Assembly (NCBI GenBank): GCA_965369635.1
Contig: CBDURC010000001.1
Coordinates: forward strand, 1 to 43,567
Length of the DNA: 43,567 nucleotides
Origin: UBA3071 sp965369635
GTDB lineage: Bacteria > Chloroflexota > Anaerolineae > UBA3071
Direction: 5' to 3'
Part shown: positions 41,626 through 43,567 of the stretch, piece by piece
Layout of the letters: each line of letters starts with the position of its first letter
Position numbering within the stretch: the first letter of the stretch is position 1
The notes under the pieces: generated by a model
Seen by the model: only the letters and a program-made list of their open reading frames with translations
Told to the model about the DNA's origin: nothing
Databases searched by the model: none
Made by a program: the position numbers and the translations under genes

Positions 41626-41634
41626 CACACAGCC

Positions 41635-41707
41635 TACCAACTTACCAATCCACCAATCCACCAATCCACCAATCTACCAATCTACCAATGTACCGATTTA
41701 CCAACCT
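41635..41707. repeat. Period-8 degenerate tandem array
   Basis: About eight units of ACCAATCC that drift to ACCAATCT, ACCAATGT, ACCGATTT and ACCAACCT lie between the MEMO stop and the ATG of the next gene. They occupy the place of its ribosome-binding site. A related decayed stretch follows that gene. Confidence 0.85.
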
Positions 41708-42346
41708 ATGAACACACAACTCATCACTCCACTCACCGGCTTGCTGTTCATCCTGGTCTTCGGGGGGCTGTCGGTGGTACGCGGTCAGGGGCCTTCGCTG
41801 CGATTTGCCTTGGAAGGACTGGCTCTCACCGCCATCGCCACAGCACTCATCTTCCTGGCCGGCATACCGGTCAATCCCGTGCTCTTCCTGGTGGTCATCT
41901 ACCTGGTGACTGTGCGCAGCCGTTGGCTGGTGGACCTGGGCAACTTCCTGAGCCGGCGGCGGCAGCACAGCGCGGGGCTGGCGGCATTCAGCCTTGCCCA
42001 GCGGCTGTGGCCCGACGCAGTGGGGCGCATGTTGGCCCGCATCGGCGCTGGCGTGGCTCACCTGAACGCCGGCGATCCCGAAAGCGCCATTGCCGTTCTG
42101 CGGGAGACCTTGGGAGAGATGCCCGAGGGGATCAATGCTCGCTACGAGGCTGGTTGCCGTTACAATCTGGGGCTGGCCTATCGTCGTGCCGGGCGGGAAG
42201 AAGAAGCCAACCTCGAGTTCCGTCGTGTGCTGGCTGCGGATCAGAACTCCCTTTTCGCCACAGGCGCTCGCGCCGCGCTGCGCCAATCGCCGCCTGCGGC
42301 CGAGGGGGAAACAGCTTCGCCAGAGCCGCCCGTCGGGCACCGGTAG
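41708..42346 (+). CDS. Membrane-anchored TPR-like protein
   Basis: 212 residues from ATG 41708; the frame is open further upstream but that part only translates the octamer array. Two helices at about 8-26 and 34-63 anchor it. Residues about 70-190 form TPR-like helix pairs: AAFSLAQRLWPDAVGRMLARIGAGVAHLNAGDPESAIAVLRETL and YNLGLAYRRAGREEEANLEFRRVLAADQNS. The tail is Pro/Glu-rich. No ribosome-binding site is visible because the repeat array abuts the ATG. A scaffold role is inferred. Confidence 0.8.
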   Translation: MNTQLITPLTGLLFILVFGGLSVVRGQGPSLRFALEGLALTAIATALIFLAGIPVNPVLFLVVIYLVTVRSRWLVDLGNFLSRRRQHSAGLAAFSLAQRLWPDAVGRMLARIGAGVAHLNAGDPESAIAVLRETLGEMPEGINARYEAGCRYNLGLAYRRAGREEEANLEFRRVLAADQNSLFATGARAALRQSPPAAEGETASPEPPVGHR

Positions 42347-42386
42347 ATTGGTACATTGGCCTGTGTTACCAGCTTACCAATCTACC
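42342..42386. terminator. Inverted repeat between convergent TPR-like and nfo genes
   Basis: GGTAGATTGGTA (42342-42353) and TACCAATCTACC (42375-42386) form a perfect 12-bp stem with a 21-nt loop. It includes the stop of the TPR-like gene. The arms are made of the same TACCAATC units as the array at 41635, so a repeat seems to have been reused as a terminator. Confidence 0.6.
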
Positions 42387-42397
42387 AGTGTACCACT

Positions 42398-43246
42398 CTA
42401 CCGACTTGCCAGACTACGCAGCAGGCGCAGATTCTCTACGTCCTCCAGCATCTCGGGTCCCTTCGGCGTCTCCAGCAGGCCGGGCAGCCCGGCAAAGAGG
42501 GGATCGTTCAGCAACAACCGGAACGGCTCCAGCCCCAGCATCCCCTGGCCGATATGCTGGTGTCGGTCCACGCGGCCGCCCAAGCCCTTCTTGCTGTCGT
42601 TGAGGTGGAAACAGCGCAGAAGATGCAGGCCCAGGATGCGGTCGAACTCGGCCATCGTCTCCGCGTAGGCTTCGGGCGTGCGCAGGCCGTAGCCAGCGGC
42701 GAAGACATGGCAGGTGTCGAAGCAGACCGCCACGCGCTCCACTTCCTCCACTGTCCCCCGAATAGTGGCCAACTGTTCGAAACGGTAGCCCAGGTTTGTG
42801 CCCTGGCCAGCGGTCGTCTCCAGCAGCGAGATCACACCGAAGCCTGGCGTGGCAGCGTGGGCGCGGTTGAGCCCCTCGGCGACGCGGCGCAGTCCTGCCT
42901 CCTCCCCGCTGCCCAGGTGGGAGCCGGGATGCATGACCAGGTAGGGGATGCCCAGCGTCTCGCAGTGCTGCAGTTCGATGACGTATGCCTGCAGCGATTT
43001 CTGCCACATCGCTTCGTCGGGCGAACCGAGATTGATGAGGTAGGAGTCGTGGGCCACGATGGGCTCGATGCCCGTCTCCGCCTGCTTGAGCTTGAACCGC
43101 TCGATCTCCTCCGGCGCTAGCGGCCTGGACTTCCACTGTCTCTGGTTCCTGGTGAATATCTGGATGGCTTCGCAGCCGATGGAATGTCCCCGGTCCAGCG
43201 CCCTGCTTACGCCTCCAGCGATGGACATGTGTGCTCCTAGTCGCAT
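42398..43246 (-). CDS. nfo: Endonuclease IV (AP endonuclease)
   Basis: 282 residues of a TIM-barrel DNA repair enzyme that cuts 5' to abasic sites with a three-metal zinc centre. Motifs in order: MRLGAHMSIAGG, AIQIFTRNQRQW, MHPGSH, LLETTAGQG, CFDTCHVFAAGY, FHLNDSKKGLGGRVDRHQHIGQG and LLETPKG. All metal-ligand motifs of the family are present. ATG 43246 has GGGAG 5 nt upstream; a longer frame to 43390 lies mostly upstream of the predicted start of transcription. It is convergent with the TPR-like gene. Confidence 0.96.
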   Translation of the reverse strand: MRLGAHMSIAGGVSRALDRGHSIGCEAIQIFTRNQRQWKSRPLAPEEIERFKLKQAETGIEPIVAHDSYLINLGSPDEAMWQKSLQAYVIELQHCETLGIPYLVMHPGSHLGSGEEAGLRRVAEGLNRAHAATPGFGVISLLETTAGQGTNLGYRFEQLATIRGTVEEVERVAVCFDTCHVFAAGYGLRTPEAYAETMAEFDRILGLHLLRCFHLNDSKKGLGGRVDRHQHIGQGMLGLEPFRLLLNDPLFAGLPGLLETPKGPEMLEDVENLRLLRSLASR

Positions 43247-43380
43247 ACGTGCTCCCTCACGTCTCTGAAGGGCTTCCCCGGTTTTCCTGCCACGCTTCCA
43301 TGTCGGCGGCATGATGCCGATCGTGCTGCCAGTCCAATCGTCGTTCCTCTCTGTTGTCAATTTGCTCTGTTGCACCGGGC

Positions 43381-43409
43381 AGTATATCACAACCGCGGCC
43401 TTGCGCCAA
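43381..43409 (-). promoter_or_regulatory. nfo promoter
   Basis: On the minus strand TTGGCG (43404-43409), 17 bp, then TGATATACT with TATACT at 43381-43386. This gives 4/6 and 5/6 matches plus an extended -10 TG. The leader is about 128 nt. Confidence 0.5.
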
Positions 43410-43472
43410 GGTGACCTGAGCGCGAAAGTGCAGTTCGCGATTTGACAGATCCAGGTCAGTGCCTAATGTCCC

Positions 43473-43501
43473 TTGACAATTGAGTGGATCTGTGCCATAA
43501 T
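43473..43501 (+). promoter_or_regulatory. Strong promoter of the right-edge gene
   Basis: TTGACA (43473-43478), a 17-bp spacer and CATAAT (43496-43501) preceded by TGC. A second TTGACA at 43442-43447 is followed by similar text (GATCC...GTGCC), which suggests a duplicated promoter or a repeated operator. Confidence 0.7.
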
Positions 43502-43533
43502 TGTGAACCGACAGCAAGCAAAGGAGGTTCACA

Positions 43534-43567
43534 ATGGGCGGCAAGAAACGAATTGATACCAGCATGT
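43534..43567 (+). CDS. Start of an unidentified gene, partial
   Basis: ATG at 43534 has a full AAGGAGG 6 nt upstream (43521-43527) and a strong promoter. Only 11 codons (MGGKKRIDTSM) lie in the window, with basic residues at the start. The product cannot be named. Confidence 0.65.
   Translation, partial: MGGKKRIDTSM

Noticed and set aside
41498..41707. Upstream extension of the TPR-like gene
   Set aside because: It overlaps the MEMO gene by 128 bp, and the remainder only translates the octamer array (NxPIxQST units).
41635..41707. CRISPR array
   Set aside because: The unit is 8 bp, directly tandem and without spacers, and no cas gene is in the window.
1..43567. tRNA, rRNA, phage or integrative-element genes
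   Set aside because: No cloverleaf with a CCA-type end, rRNA-like conserved segment, integrase, recombinase or transposase motif was recognised on either strand.

Overview
The window is about 60% GC and densely coded, and it looks like chromosomal DNA from a rod-shaped bacterium of the Chloroflexota, probably Anaerolineae-like. This is inferred from gene content. The evidence is a sigma factor paired with a DUF5667/DUF5666 membrane anti-sigma-like protein, a long CTC-type L25, a complete mreBCD-mrdA-rodA cluster, several secreted FG-GAP/LysM proteins, a GT-C-like membrane protein with a C-terminal ILEI domain, and abundant short palindromic and octamer-like repeats. No rRNA, tRNA, CRISPR array, transposase or phage gene was seen.

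Layout, left to right. 1-2464 (minus): CDP-alcohol phosphatidyltransferase, ECF-type sigma factor and its overlapping membrane partner, which runs off the left edge. 2671-4935 (minus): secreted FG-GAP/BACON-like protein. 5050-9694 (minus): a tight surface-polysaccharide operon with a glycoside-hydrolase/O-antigen-ligase fusion, a UDP-glucuronate-decarboxylase-like SDR and a small transglutaminase-like protein. 9950-11683 (plus): a repetitive, probably beta-helical membrane protein, a small membrane protein and ribosomal protein L25. 11732-13967 (minus): a putative exported protein, hypoxanthine phosphoribosyltransferase and a LysM-M23 peptidase. 14204-17010 (minus): rlmI-like methyltransferase and tilS. 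17177-24153 (plus): mreB, mreC, mreD, mrdA, rodA and a site-2-type protease, which together direct lateral wall synthesis. 24244-29292 (minus): folC, lon and an EF-hand/VCBS-like protein. 29414-32224 (plus): the GT-C-like/ILEI protein. 32592-40787 (mostly plus): Gfo/Idh dehydrogenase, left-handed beta-helix acyltransferase, DegT aminotransferase and polyprenyl-type GT2. These resemble a dispersed diacetamido-sugar pathway, interrupted by a LysM protein (minus) and by a very large propeller sensor fused to a STAND-like ATPase. 40747-42346 (plus): MEMO/AmmeMemoRadiSam-B and a membrane TPR-like protein. 42398-43246 (minus): endonuclease IV. A new gene starts at 43534 under a strong promoter and leaves the window.

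The most unusual items are: the 14-blade Reg_prop/Y_Y_Y receptor joined to a cytoplasmic P-loop ATPase instead of a histidine kinase; the ILEI (FAM3/POMGNT1-like) domain on a GT-C-like protein; the glycosidase/ligase fusion; two overlapping inverted repeats with pseudoknot topology before the site-2 protease; a probable AUC start codon for mreD; and several repeat families lying between and inside genes, including palindromes inside the mrdA reading frame. Most catalytic assignments rest on motifs read directly from the translations. Family names beyond those motifs come from recognition and were not confirmed by a database search.
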